NCBI GenBank assembly: GCA_937895975.1
Contig: CALBLG010000113.1
Coordinates: 1 to 33,880 of the forward strand
Length of the DNA stretch: 33,880 nt
Source: an uncultured Slackia sp.
GTDB taxonomy: Bacteria > Actinomycetota > Coriobacteriia > Coriobacteriales > Eggerthellaceae
Reading direction: 5' to 3'
In this document: positions 15,315-23,303 of the stretch, piece after piece
Numbering within the stretch: position 1 is the first letter of the stretch
How the letters are laid out: every line of letters begins with the position of its first letter
The notes under the pieces: model-generated
Told to the model about the DNA's origin: nothing
What the model saw: the letters and a program-made list of their open reading frames with translations, nothing else
Database searches by the model: none
Made by a program: the position numbers and the translations under genes

Positions 15315-17525
15315 CTATTCTGCTTGCGGTACAACGCCTGTGGCCAGCACTTCTTCCATTTGAGCTTCGTCGAGCACGGCCACGCCCAGGCTTTCTGCCT
15401 TCGCGAGCTTCGAGCCTGCGCCGGGCCCCGCTACCACGAAGCTCGTTTTCTTTGAAACCGACCCTGTTACCTTTGCTCCCAGCGCCTTCAATGCGGCGCC
15501 GGCTTCGTCGCGCGTGCGATGCTCGAGCGTGCCGGTAAGCACGAACGTCAGCCCAGATAGGGGCTGCGCTTCGGCCAGGCTCGCGTCGACTCCCGTTTCC
15601 AAGGCCGCGCGCGCTGCCGCGTCGGTGGCGTTGTCTTCCAGCGAAAGGCCCGCCGCTCGCAGGCGTTCGAGCACCTGCAGATTCTCGGGGACGGCCAAAA
15701 ACTGCTTCACGCTTGCGGCGATTTTCGGGCCAATGCCGTCAATCTCGGCGATGTCCTCTTCGCTTGCGGCAATAAGCGCGTCGATCGACGGGAACTTCGC
15801 CGCAATCACTTCGCCCACGCTTTTGCCCACATGGCGAATGCCCAGCGCGAACAGCACGCGCCCCAGCGGTTGCTGTTTCGACTTCTCCAGCTCGTCGCAA
15901 ATTTTCACGGCGGTCTTCGCGCCTACGGGAATGGGGTCGCCCGCTTTGATGTCGCGCTTGGCGTTGTCGGCGGTATAGAAGCGGCCCGTGTCGAGCTGCG
16001 AGACGCTTTCGACGGTGAGCATGTAGAAATCGGAAACGTCGTGCACCAGGCCCGCTTCAAGCATCTTGTCGACGAGCTCTTCGCCCACGCCGTCGACGTC
16101 CATGCATCCGCGGCTCACCCAATGCAGCAGTCGCTCCTTGGTTTGCGCGGGACAGTCCATCGAAACGCAGCGATAGGCAACCTCGCCCTCGTCGTTCACC
16201 ACGGGGCTTCCGCATGCGGGGCAGCGCGTGGGCATGTGCCATTCGCGCGATCCTTCGGGGCGTTTTTCCAACACGGGGCCCACGACCTCGGGAATCACGT
16301 CGCCGGCTTTGTGCACAATAATCGTGTCGCCCACGCGTACGTTCTTGCGGCGAATTTCATCGATGTTGTGCAGCGTCGCGCGCGCAATGGTGGAGCCGGC
16401 AACCGTTACCGGGTCGAACTCGGCGACCGGCGTAAGCACCCCGGTGCGGCCCACCTGGATGCGGATATCGCGCAGCACGGTCTGCTTTTCTTCGGGCGGG
16501 AACTTGAACGCGATGGCCCAGCGCGGCGCACGTGCGGTAAAGCCCAGGTCGCTTTGCTGGTCAAACGCGTCGACCTTCACTACCACGCCGTCGATGTCAT
16601 AGTTCAAATCGGCGCGATGCTCAAGCGCGTTCGCGCAGAATTCGTGCACCTCGGCGGGCGATGTGCATCGCGCGACGTTCGGGTTCACCGAGAAGCCCGC
16701 CTCGCGCAGCCAATCCAGGAATTCGCGCTGCGAGTGCACATGCAAAGGCTCAGTATCGGCCACGGCATACAGGAATGTTGCCAGGTCGCGCTTGGCCGTG
16801 ACCTTCGGGTCTTTTTGGCGAAGCGAGCCGGCGGCCGCGTTGCGTGGGTTGGCGAAAGGGTCGCGCCCTTCGGCATCGGCCTCTTCGTTCAGCCGGGCGA
16901 AACTGTTTTTCGGCATATATACCTCGCCGCGCACCTCGATGCGGTCACCGCGATTGGCGCCCATGTGCGCGAGCGCGGGCTCGGCAAGGTGCATGGGCAC
17001 GTCGCGGATTGTGCGCACGTTCAGCGACACGTCTTCGCCCGTGGTGCCGTCGCCGCGCGTGGCGGCGCGTACGAAGGCTCCGTTCTCGTAAGTAAGCGCA
17101 ACGCCCAGCCCATCGATTTTCAGTTCGCACGTATAGGCCGCCTTGCCCGCGCCCAGCGCGTCTTCGGTGCGTTGCAGCCATTCATCGAGCTCGCCCAAGT
17201 CCATGGCGTCGTCCATGGAATACATGCGGGCCATATGCGTGACCGGCGCGAACTGTTCGCTCACGTAGCCGCCCACGCGCTGCGTATACGAGTCGGGTGT
17301 AACCAAATCGGGGAATTTCGACTCAATACGCTGTAGTTCCACGAGCAGCTTGTCGAAGGCGGCGTCGGTAATTTCGGGCGCATCAAGCATGTAGTAGCGG
17401 TATGCGTGGTAGTCGAGCAGGTGACGCAATTCGGCCGCGCGCGCAGCGGCGGCGACGTGCTCGGGCGTCTCGCCGTCTGCGTGCGCGTCGCTGGCGATAT
17501 TGTCGAAAAGGCTTGCTTGTTCCAT
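15315..17525 (-). CDS. ligA: NAD-dependent DNA ligase
   Basis: A 736-residue replicative and repair ligase using NAD. Domain Ia is at about 25-90 (HLLDYHAYRYYMLD). The nucleotidyltransferase domain has the AMP-accepting Lys136 in LKIDG, then ATRGDGTTGEDV and RNAAAGSLRQKD. The OB fold includes VGRTGVLTPVAEF. A four-Cys zinc finger lies at C435, C438, C453, C458. Helix-hairpin-helix repeats and a C-terminal BRCT domain (about 655-736) complete it. It is some 60 residues longer than the typical 670. AAGGGAG precedes the ATG. It points toward the DUF308 gene and away from the gene at 17800. Confidence 0.96.
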   Translation of the reverse strand: MEQASLFDNIASDAHADGETPEHVAAAARAAELRHLLDYHAYRYYMLDAPEITDAAFDKLLVELQRIESKFPDLVTPDSYTQRVGGYVSEQFAPVTHMARMYSMDDAMDLGELDEWLQRTEDALGAGKAAYTCELKIDGLGVALTYENGAFVRAATRGDGTTGEDVSLNVRTIRDVPMHLAEPALAHMGANRGDRIEVRGEVYMPKNSFARLNEEADAEGRDPFANPRNAAAGSLRQKDPKVTAKRDLATFLYAVADTEPLHVHSQREFLDWLREAGFSVNPNVARCTSPAEVHEFCANALEHRADLNYDIDGVVVKVDAFDQQSDLGFTARAPRWAIAFKFPPEEKQTVLRDIRIQVGRTGVLTPVAEFDPVTVAGSTIARATLHNIDEIRRKNVRVGDTIIVHKAGDVIPEVVGPVLEKRPEGSREWHMPTRCPACGSPVVNDEGEVAYRCVSMDCPAQTKERLLHWVSRGCMDVDGVGEELVDKMLEAGLVHDVSDFYMLTVESVSQLDTGRFYTADNAKRDIKAGDPIPVGAKTAVKICDELEKSKQQPLGRVLFALGIRHVGKSVGEVIAAKFPSIDALIAASEEDIAEIDGIGPKIAASVKQFLAVPENLQVLERLRAAGLSLEDNATDAAARAALETGVDASLAEAQPLSGLTFVLTGTLEHRTRDEAGAALKALGAKVTGSVSKKTSFVVAGPGAGSKLAKAESLGVAVLDEAQMEEVLATGVVPQAE

Positions 17526-17610
17526 GCCGGTCTCCCTTGCGTCAAAATCAAACGGCTACCAGGGTACCACCAACGTTTCGCGAGGGAGCGGAGCAGATGA
17601 TTCGGCCTTC

Positions 17611-17640
17611 GGTTCTGCATGGGTTCTGCTTCGGTTCTGC
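17611..17640. repeat. Three GGTTCTGC direct repeats at 11-bp steps
   Basis: GGTTCTGC occurs at 17611-17618, 17622-17629 and 17633-17640, exactly 11 bp apart, in the 274-bp divergent gap between ligA and the gene at 17800. Spacing of one helical turn is what a cooperatively bound regulator would use. A slippage origin is possible. Confidence 0.7.
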
Positions 17641-17714
17641 AGGGGCCGCCCAAATTCCTCCAAGGTTTTCCGCCTATACGATGACGATTTTTCAAGAGCG
17701 CCGCCGTGTCGCGC

Positions 17715-17720
17715 TATACT
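17715..17720 (+). promoter_or_regulatory. -10 element for the small membrane protein gene
   Basis: TATACT, 79 bases before the ATG at 17800. The -35 is not obvious. Confidence 0.4.
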
Positions 17721-17799
17721 GTCCGTATCTTTTGGTAATCGTCGCATGCGGCCGGCTGGCGCGCGTGCGATTCTCGCGACTTGGGGAAGGGCTTCGAGC

Positions 17800-18177
17800 A
17801 TGCAAGACAGGCTGAGCACATACGACGAAAAAGTTCTTCGCCGGCTTATCCAGCTCGAAACCGCGCGTAGGCAAGAGGGCCGTCAGGCTCCGCTTGCGTT
17901 CATCAAGCGCGATACCGAGGCCGGCGCGGCCATGCGTCGCCTCGACCAGATGGGCATGATCGGCGCTATTTACAAAGAGGGCAACCCGTATGTGGTCGAA
18001 GTGCTGGCCAAGGGTTATTCCTACGTGGGCTTCATCGATTCCGAGCGCGCCGAAATCCAGCGCCTCGAGCGTCATCGCCAAGAGGATCGCCGTCACGATT
18101 GGCTGGTCAGCGTGTTCACGGTGGTGGTTGCCATGGTGGGCGTGATTGCTGGCTTCCTCATTGGCAAATTCGTATAG
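17800..18177 (+). CDS. Small membrane-anchored protein of unknown function
   Basis: A 125-residue protein I do not recognise. Residues 1-98 are soluble and highly charged, with an N-terminal helical part (DEKVLRRLIQLETARR) and a segment that reads like a small winged-helix fold (MRRLDQMGMIGAIYKEGNPYVV, then AKGYSYV). A basic stretch (RLERHRQEDRRHDW) precedes one C-terminal membrane span at about 101-122. It would be tail-anchored with its soluble part inside. GGGGAAGGG lies a little far upstream of the ATG. It ends before a strong terminator and is probably monocistronic. Confidence 0.7.
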   Translation: MQDRLSTYDEKVLRRLIQLETARRQEGRQAPLAFIKRDTEAGAAMRRLDQMGMIGAIYKEGNPYVVEVLAKGYSYVGFIDSERAEIQRLERHRQEDRRHDWLVSVFTVVVAMVGVIAGFLIGKFV

Positions 18178-18210
18178 ACGAAAGCGCAAAAGCGAAATAT
18201 TTTGACGTCG

Positions 18211-18235
18211 GGCCCGGTAGCATGCCGGGCCTTTT
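18211..18235 (+). terminator. Rho-independent terminator
   Basis: GGCCCGG (18211-18217) pairs with CCGGGCC (18225-18231) over a 7-nt loop, followed by TTTTGC. It closes the transcript of the gene ending at 18177. Confidence 0.75.
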
Positions 18236-18284
18236 GCTACCCCTCTGCTAAAACTTGCCTCGATAGGAAAATTCATGAATGCTT

Positions 18285-18311
18285 TTGGACAAATGTATGG
18301 TGAAATATTCT
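18285..18311 (+). promoter_or_regulatory. Candidate promoter of the four-span membrane protein gene
   Basis: TTGGAC (18285-18290) and TATTCT (18306-18311) with a short 15-bp spacer. The transcript would begin with the hairpin at 18323-18350. Confidence 0.4.
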
Positions 18312-18322
18312 TGTAGGCTCAC

Positions 18323-18351
18323 AAAGCCGGGCTTTGCAGAGGCCGGCTTTT
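18323..18351 (+). promoter_or_regulatory. 5'-leader hairpin, attenuator-like
   Basis: AAAGCCGG (18323-18330) pairs with CCGGCTTT (18343-18350), loop of 12, followed by T and C. It lies near the expected 5' end of the mRNA and 16 bases before the ATG. It could protect the 5' end or act as a weak attenuator. Confidence 0.4.
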
Positions 18352-18366
18352 CAGAAAGGATTTTCC

Positions 18367-18792
18367 ATGCTTGAAAAACGCGTTCAATCGTTGAAGCTCT
18401 ATTCGAACTTCATGCTCGGCTTGGCCGTTGTTCTGGCCCTGCTCGCTGCGGCCTTTGGCTTCGGGGCGTGCGACGCTTCGTTTATGTATGAGGACGTGGA
18501 TGTTTCGGGCATCGATGCAAGCATTCTGGGCGGCGCTCTTGCGGCCTCGCTGCTCATGGAGGCCATTTTGTTCGTGATCGTTGGGCTGCTTGGCCGTCGC
18601 GGCGCGAAGAACCCCGAGAAGATCATGGCCTATCTGGTGTTCACTGGCATCGGCATGGCGGTGACCCTCATCGGCCTTATTTCCGGATTCGTGGGCGGCA
18701 GCTCCATAGAGGCCCTGTCGAACCAATTCGTGTCCTTCCTTATCGCCGGTGGTGCATTTGTCATGGGCTGGAATGTGAAGCAGGAACTGTAA
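18367..18792 (+). CDS. Four-span membrane protein of unknown function
   Basis: A 141-residue protein with four hydrophobic spans (about 14-34, 52-74, 86-108, 116-136) and short polar ends. The first loop is acidic (YEDVDVSGIDAS), and the loop between spans 2 and 3 is basic (GRRGAKNPEK), placing both termini inside by the positive-inside rule. No family recognised; no catalytic motif seen. The ATG at 18367 follows AGAAAGGA, and a further upstream start would lie inside the leader hairpin. It is flanked by terminators on both sides, so it is a single-gene unit. Confidence 0.7.
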   Translation: MLEKRVQSLKLYSNFMLGLAVVLALLAAAFGFGACDASFMYEDVDVSGIDASILGGALAASLLMEAILFVIVGLLGRRGAKNPEKIMAYLVFTGIGMAVTLIGLISGFVGGSSIEALSNQFVSFLIAGGAFVMGWNVKQEL

Positions 18793-18818
18793 GTTTTCAG
18801 TCAACCTCATATATGCCG

Positions 18819-18857
18819 AAAAGGCCGGGCTGTCGTAATGGGCGCCCGGCCTTTTTT
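18819..18857. terminator. Bidirectional terminator between convergent genes
   Basis: AAAAGGCCGGGC (18819-18830) pairs perfectly with 18844-18855 over 13 nt, with A-run on the left and T-run on the right. It serves the gene ending at 18792 (plus) and, on the minus strand, starts within the stop codon of the TSUP gene. Confidence 0.85.
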
Positions 18858-19614
18858 ATGCGAACAAATCGAACAGCACCTTCACGAACAGCAGCGCCAG
18901 AACCACCAGCATGACGGGGCGTACCACTTTGGCGCCGTCTTTCATGACGAGACCCGATCCAACGTAGCTGCCGGCGATTGCGAACACCGAGGCGATGAGC
19001 CCCAACTGCCAGTACACGGCGCCGTTTATCGCGAACGTTACGAGCGCTGCCACATTCGATGCCAGGTTTGCGCATTTCACCTCGCCATTTGCCTCGCGCA
19101 CGGGAAGCTTGGCCGCCGCCGTGAACGCGATCAGCATGAATGTGCCCGTTCCTGGGCCATAAAATCCGTCGTACATGCCACAGAAAAACGATGCCGCTGA
19201 GATGATGACGATTTGCTTGCGCGCCGAGATGCGCACGTCGGCCGGCACATCGAGCGCTCGTTTGCGCAGCACGAAAAACGCCACGATGGGCAGCGCGAAC
19301 ACCATAATGGCCTGAATTACGCCATCGGGTGTGAGCAGCGCAATGTGCGCGCCCACGAACGACCCGGCAAGCGCGAACACTACGGCAGGGAGGGCCAGCT
19401 TCACCTTGATGAGGCCACTTTTCGCGAAGCGCGCCGTGGCGATAACCGTGCCAATGGCGCTGGAAACTTTATTGGTGCCTAGCGCTACGTGCGCCGGCAG
19501 CCCTGCAACCAGGTACGCGGTAAGCGAAATAAGACCTCCGCCACCGGCGATGGCGTCGACGAGCATCGCCAGAAATACAAGCGGGCACACAATGAGCAGC
19601 GTGATGGGGTCCAT
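18856..19614 (-). CDS. TSUP (TauE/SafE) family permease
   Basis: A 252-residue polytopic membrane protein with about eight spans. The opening LVFLAMLVDAIAGGGGLISL with its Gly-rich loop, LGTNKVSSAIGT, and in the second half FFCGMYDGFYGPGTGTFM and NLASNVAALVTF are the duplicated signatures of the TauE/SafE family. Family members move sulfite, sulfonates, thiosulfate or other organic acid anions. The substrate cannot be read from the sequence; the sulfur-related guess is weak without sulfur genes nearby. It is divergent from the racemase homologue across 141 bp with a palindromic -10. Confidence 0.85.
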   Translation of the reverse strand: MDPITLLIVCPLVFLAMLVDAIAGGGGLISLTAYLVAGLPAHVALGTNKVSSAIGTVIATARFAKSGLIKVKLALPAVVFALAGSFVGAHIALLTPDGVIQAIMVFALPIVAFFVLRKRALDVPADVRISARKQIVIISAASFFCGMYDGFYGPGTGTFMLIAFTAAAKLPVREANGEVKCANLASNVAALVTFAINGAVYWQLGLIASVFAIAGSYVGSGLVMKDGAKVVRPVMLVVLALLFVKVLFDLFA

Positions 19615-19661
19615 GGATTCCTTACCGTATCTTTGCTATCGTCGCGAGGGTGAAACGCACG

Positions 19662-19673
19662 GGATTATAATCC
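19662..19673. promoter_or_regulatory. Palindromic, potentially bidirectional -10 (GGATTATAATCC)
   Basis: A perfect 12-bp palindrome that contains TATAAT on both strands (plus 19666-19671, minus 19664-19669), lying between the divergent TSUP and racemase-like genes. No strong -35 on either side, which suggests activator dependence. The two polymerases could not bind at the same time. Confidence 0.5.
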
Positions 19674-19755
19674 ATGAGCAAGTAGCTTGGAAGTCGGGCG
19701 GGCGAAAGGCTCGAATGGGCGTGCGGCCGCCGATGATGAGGAAAGAAGGCTTCTC

Positions 19756-20505
19756 ATGGGCAATCAAAACTACAAGAAGCTTGGCATAATTGGCGGCTTG
19801 GGCCCGGCGGCGACGGCGACGCTGTTCGAGCGCGTCATCGATTTGACCGAGGCGGAAACCGACCAGGACCACCTCGATATCACTATTCTGAATCGTCCGC
19901 AGACGCCCGATCGCACGGCGTATATTTTGGGCAAAAGCGATCAATCGTACTTGCCGCCGTTGCATGAGGCCGCGCTCGAACTGGAAGATTTGGGTTGCGA
20001 AGTGCTGGCCACCGCGTGTGTGACCGGTCATTACCGCAGCGAGGAATGGACGGCCGGCTTGAAAACTGCGCATTTGGTGCATATGCCGCGTGAAACGGCG
20101 CGCTATTTGGCGCTTGCGGGCAAGCGTCGAGTGGGCATTATGGCGACCGATGGCACGGGCCACGCGCGCGTTCTGCAAGACGCGCTCGAGGCCGAGGGAC
20201 TTGAGGTTGTGCTGCCTGATGCCGAAAACCAGGCAAAGGTCATGAGCATCATTTACGACGACGTGAAGCGTGGCCGACCGGCGAACATGCGCGCGTTTGA
20301 CGAGGTGAGCGCGCATTTGCGCGAACAGGGCTGCGATAGCGTGATTCTGGGCTGCACCGAGCTTTCGGTTATCAATGCGCCCGCGAAGTCGCATGGCATG
20401 GTGGTCGTCGATGCCATGGAGGTGCTTGCCGTGCGCAGCGTACAGGAGTGCGGCGCTCCAGTGAAGTGGGATCACACCCCCCTCGATAACGTGTACGACG
20501 ATTAA
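19756..20505 (+). CDS. Aspartate/glutamate racemase family protein
   Basis: A 249-residue protein of the Asp/Glu/hydantoin racemase superfamily. It starts GIIGGLGPAATATLFERV (residues 10-27), the aspartate racemase N-terminus. The catalytic cysteines are present: Cys88 in TACVTGHY and Cys200 in VILGCTEL. The first is normally CNTAH; here it is C-V-T-G-H, an unusual change next to the active base. The ATG at 19756 follows AAGAAGG. Substrate could be Asp, Glu or another amino acid. The next gene, 76 bp on, is a fold-IV aminotransferase homologue, a plausible partner in D-amino acid metabolism. Confidence 0.85.
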   Translation: MGNQNYKKLGIIGGLGPAATATLFERVIDLTEAETDQDHLDITILNRPQTPDRTAYILGKSDQSYLPPLHEAALELEDLGCEVLATACVTGHYRSEEWTAGLKTAHLVHMPRETARYLALAGKRRVGIMATDGTGHARVLQDALEAEGLEVVLPDAENQAKVMSIIYDDVKRGRPANMRAFDEVSAHLREQGCDSVILGCTELSVINAPAKSHGMVVVDAMEVLAVRSVQECGAPVKWDHTPLDNVYDD

Positions 20506-20581
20506 TCGGCTGGTTGCGTGGCGGGCCGGGTTGCAGCGCCCTTGATTTGGACTACACCTATTTGAACCGAAAGCAGGAACG

Positions 20582-21517
20582 ATGCAAAAACTGAAAACCG
20601 TGTGGCTCAACGGCACGTTTGTGACGCAGTCCGATGCCGCGTGCCGCGTGGATTCTCCGTCGCTTGCGAACGGAATGGCCGTGTTGGAAGACGTTCCTGT
20701 CTTTTCGGGTGCAACTGGCGTGTTCGCGCTTCGCGTGGCCGACCACGTGCGGCAATTTTTGCGCTCGGCGAAAATTGCCCAGATGGATGTTCCGTTCACG
20801 GCCGACAAGCTTCAGGGCGCCGTGGCGAAAACCGCGTCGGTGGGCGAATTTTCTTCGGGAAACGTGCGCATGATGGTGCTGTATATGAGCGCCCCCGAGG
20901 CTGGGTGCGCCCCCGAGGTGTCGGTTGCGATGTTCTGCACGCCTGCGCCCTCTTTGTGCGACGAGCCCATATCGGCCTGCATCTCTTCGTGGCGCGCAAT
21001 TTCGAACAACGCGCTGCCCCCTCAGGCGTTGCTGGTCGCCATGCGCGCGAATGCCGAATTCGCATTGCGCGATGCAAGGGCTTGCGGTTTTGGCCAGGCA
21101 GTGCTTCTAGACGAAGCGGGCGACGTGTGTTCGTGCGCGGGCGCGGCGCTGTTCACGGTGCGCGATGGCGTGCTGTCTACGCCGCCCGTGTCGTGCGGCG
21201 TGCGCGAATCGGTCGAGCGCGATACGGTGATCAATTTTGCGATGGACCTCGACATACCCATCGTCGAGGAACGCATAACTCGCGCGGATTTGTACTGCGC
21301 TGACGAGGTGTTCTTCTGCGACGGGATTGCGGGTGTTTTGCCTGTGTCGTCGGTCGACGGGCGGACGGTTGGCATGCCGGGCAAGCGCGAAAAGCTCGTG
21401 CTTTCCGCCGAGCCTGGAAAACCCGGCCCCATAACGAAAGCCGTTCAGGGGCGTTATGCGAAGCTGGTTGCTTGCGGCCTTGAAGAATATTCAGCTTGGG
21501 TTACCCCAATTGCGTGA
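20582..21517 (+). CDS. Aminotransferase class IV homologue lacking the PLP lysine
   Basis: A 311-residue protein with clear fold-type IV (IlvE/D-amino acid aminotransferase) architecture: VWLNGTFV, FALRVADHVRQFLRSA, AVLLDEAGDVCSCAGAALF and ADEVFFCDGIAGVLPVSSVD. The alignment to IlvE places the Schiff-base lysine at residue 150-151, which is Leu-Leu. There is no lysine at all between residues 83 and 268. The usual SEGxxxNLF is CSCAGAALF, losing the Glu and Asn around the cofactor. Conventional transamination is therefore unlikely. It is Cys-rich. It follows the racemase homologue by 76 bp. Confidence 0.8.
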   Translation: MQKLKTVWLNGTFVTQSDAACRVDSPSLANGMAVLEDVPVFSGATGVFALRVADHVRQFLRSAKIAQMDVPFTADKLQGAVAKTASVGEFSSGNVRMMVLYMSAPEAGCAPEVSVAMFCTPAPSLCDEPISACISSWRAISNNALPPQALLVAMRANAEFALRDARACGFGQAVLLDEAGDVCSCAGAALFTVRDGVLSTPPVSCGVRESVERDTVINFAMDLDIPIVEERITRADLYCADEVFFCDGIAGVLPVSSVDGRTVGMPGKREKLVLSAEPGKPGPITKAVQGRYAKLVACGLEEYSAWVTPIA

Positions 21518-21913
21518 TGTCGCTGGCGCCTTCGACGCGAAATGGCGATTGCTCTCGGAGGAATGTTGCAAGCTTGCAATCGGCGTAGCCGTTTGCCTTC
21601 TGCGGTGGAGCACCTCGGCTTGATAAAGACGCGTGCGGTTATCGTTGGCGCGCGTAATGAAAACTGTGATTTTGTGGCACGAATTCTAGTTACAGGGGAG
21701 TAGATGTAAAAAAGAGCGGCGTCTGGAACATAAAAGCAAGGTATATATTGCAAATTAGACGTTGTCGACGGCATCAGGGGCCCTTGCAAGGCGAAAGAGG
21801 TCGCGAATTTCCCCGAAAATCGGATTTTGTGCCAGAAACTGAGGTTGCGGTTACGCGGGGCGCCGTTGCAACTGCTTGCCCCGATGATTCCGGCGCCGAA
21901 AAAGGAGAGGTAA
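21518..21913. other. 396-bp gene-free, partly AT-rich stretch
   Basis: No convincing gene on either strand. About 21690-21770 is clearly more AT-rich than its surroundings and holds TATATT (21744-21749), a possible -10 with only a weak CTGGAA-like -35; that would give the dipeptidase mRNA a leader of about 160 nt. GTTACGCGGGG at about 21851 recurs at 23064. Confidence 0.4.
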
Positions 21914-22924
21914 ATGCCATTCGAAACTTCGCCCACCTACATTTTCGATCTGCATTGCGACACGCTTGACAGGCTTGCGCTGCACGAGGCGTTTCCCGAT
22001 GCGGGGTTTGCTGCACAGGATGCGGCGATTCCCGACAATCGCATGGCGTCGCTCGCTGACAACGATTGTCACATCGCGCTCGGGCGCATGGCGAAGGCGC
22101 GCTATGCCTGGTGCCAGTGCTTCGCGGCGTTTGTCCCCGACCACATGCCGGCCGATTGGGGTTGGCAGGTGTTCTGCGCGGTGCGCGATTATTTCCAGGG
22201 TCAGTTGCGCCAGCATTCGACGCTTATCGAGCAGGTGCTCGATGCTCGCGGCATTCGCGAAATCGTAGAAAACGGCAAATGCGCGGGCATGTTCACGATT
22301 GAAGGCGCTTCGTTCCTCGACGGGTCGCTCGACCGCTTGCGCGAGGCCGCTGACGCGGGCGTGAAGATGCTCACGCTCACTTGGAATGGGAAGAACGCCA
22401 TCGCGTCGGGCAACCAAACGACCGACGGGCTTTCCAAGTTCGGCGCGCGCGTTGTGCATGCCATGGAGCAGCGTCGCATAGTGGTTGACGTGTCTCACTT
22501 GAACGACCGAAGCTTCTGGGATGTGGTGCGCGAAAGCTCCCGGCCCTTCGCTGCGTCCCACTCGAATGCGCGATCCGTGTGCGGCCATCCACGCAATCTT
22601 ACCGACGATATGTTTCGTGCGCTGGTCGACCGTGGCGGTATTGCGGGCTTCAATTTCTGCCGCGAATTCGTGCGCGAAGACGGTACTGATCCAACGCGTG
22701 ATGACGTGCTGTTCCATATCGACCATTTCTTGAAGCTGGGCGGCGAGCATGCCATTGCGCTTGGCAGCGACTACGATGGGTGCGATGTGCCAAGTTGGCT
22801 TGCCCCGGCCGAACGCGTCGGCGAACTCCACGTGCTTTTCGCGAAAGAATTTGGTCGCGAGATAGCCGATGCCATCTGCTTTGAAAACGCTGCGGCATTC
22901 TTCGAGCGCAACGAGGAACTATAG
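21914..22924 (+). CDS. Membrane-dipeptidase family (M19) metallopeptidase
   Basis: A 336-residue binuclear zinc peptidase of the renal dipeptidase family, which cleaves dipeptides, often with a D-residue at the second position. Metal ligands and active-site residues are visible: His14 and Asp16 in DLHCDT, Glu130 in TIEGA, His195 in VDVSHLND, His216 and Arg220 in ASHSNAR, and Asp286 in GSDYDG. No signal peptide, so it is cytoplasmic. The ATG at 21914 follows AAGGAGAGG. The racemase and aminotransferase homologues upstream make a D-amino-acid/dipeptide theme plausible, but a 396-bp gap separates them. Confidence 0.9.
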   Translation: MPFETSPTYIFDLHCDTLDRLALHEAFPDAGFAAQDAAIPDNRMASLADNDCHIALGRMAKARYAWCQCFAAFVPDHMPADWGWQVFCAVRDYFQGQLRQHSTLIEQVLDARGIREIVENGKCAGMFTIEGASFLDGSLDRLREAADAGVKMLTLTWNGKNAIASGNQTTDGLSKFGARVVHAMEQRRIVVDVSHLNDRSFWDVVRESSRPFAASHSNARSVCGHPRNLTDDMFRALVDRGGIAGFNFCREFVREDGTDPTRDDVLFHIDHFLKLGGEHAIALGSDYDGCDVPSWLAPAERVGELHVLFAKEFGREIADAICFENAAAFFERNEEL

Positions 22925-23037
22925 CGGCGCGGTAGGAGGCGCTTCAGGTCGTTCGGCATGCATCCTGCCGGTTTGTTGGGGGTCCGCAAGCGGTACCAAC
23001 GCCAGCAATCGGTGCGTTGCTTGGCCGGTAGACTGGG

Positions 23038-23239
23038 CTGCAAGAAAATGTGAGCTGTGTTTGGTTACGCGGGGAAACGGGCCTTTTCTGCAAGAAAAAT
23101 TGAGTTGTGTTCGATGGCTAATGCCGTCCGTCCGCCAAAGCGGCGCTTTTGCGGTGCGCGTTTGGCAAAACGCCTTTCCCGAGGGACTTGGCGCCCCGGT
23201 TTGCAGCACGCCACCGTACAAAACCGGCCTTTTCTTGCA
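23038..23239. repeat. Intergenic GCAAGAA repeat element, copy C (divergent)
   Basis: CTGCAAGAAAA-type units occur at 23038-23062 and 23088-23112 as direct repeats 50 bp apart (about 21 of 25 bases equal), and TTTTCTTGCA at 23230-23239 is the inverse. GAAAATGTGAGCTG at 23044 resembles GAAAATGTGACCTG at 1222 in copy A. The remainder of the 379-bp gap (22925-23303) shows no gene. Confidence 0.5.
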
Positions 23240-23303
23240 TCCTGGGTTCGGCGAGATAGTTCACTGATGTAGCATAAAACCATTGTCGTCCCAAGGGGGT
23301 TCC

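Noticed and set aside
15207..15455. A short plus-strand ORF with a GGAAAGG ribosome-like site
   Set aside because: It runs antisense into ligA, spans a hairpin and has a Pro/Cys/His composition without any recognisable pattern.
17611..17640. CRISPR-like short repeats
   Set aside because: Only three 8-bp units with 3-bp gaps; far below CRISPR repeat and spacer lengths and no cas gene is near.
22925..23303. Small ORFs in the gap before the flavoprotein fusion
   Set aside because: They overlap the GCAAGAA repeat units, have no ribosome sites and no consistent codon usage.
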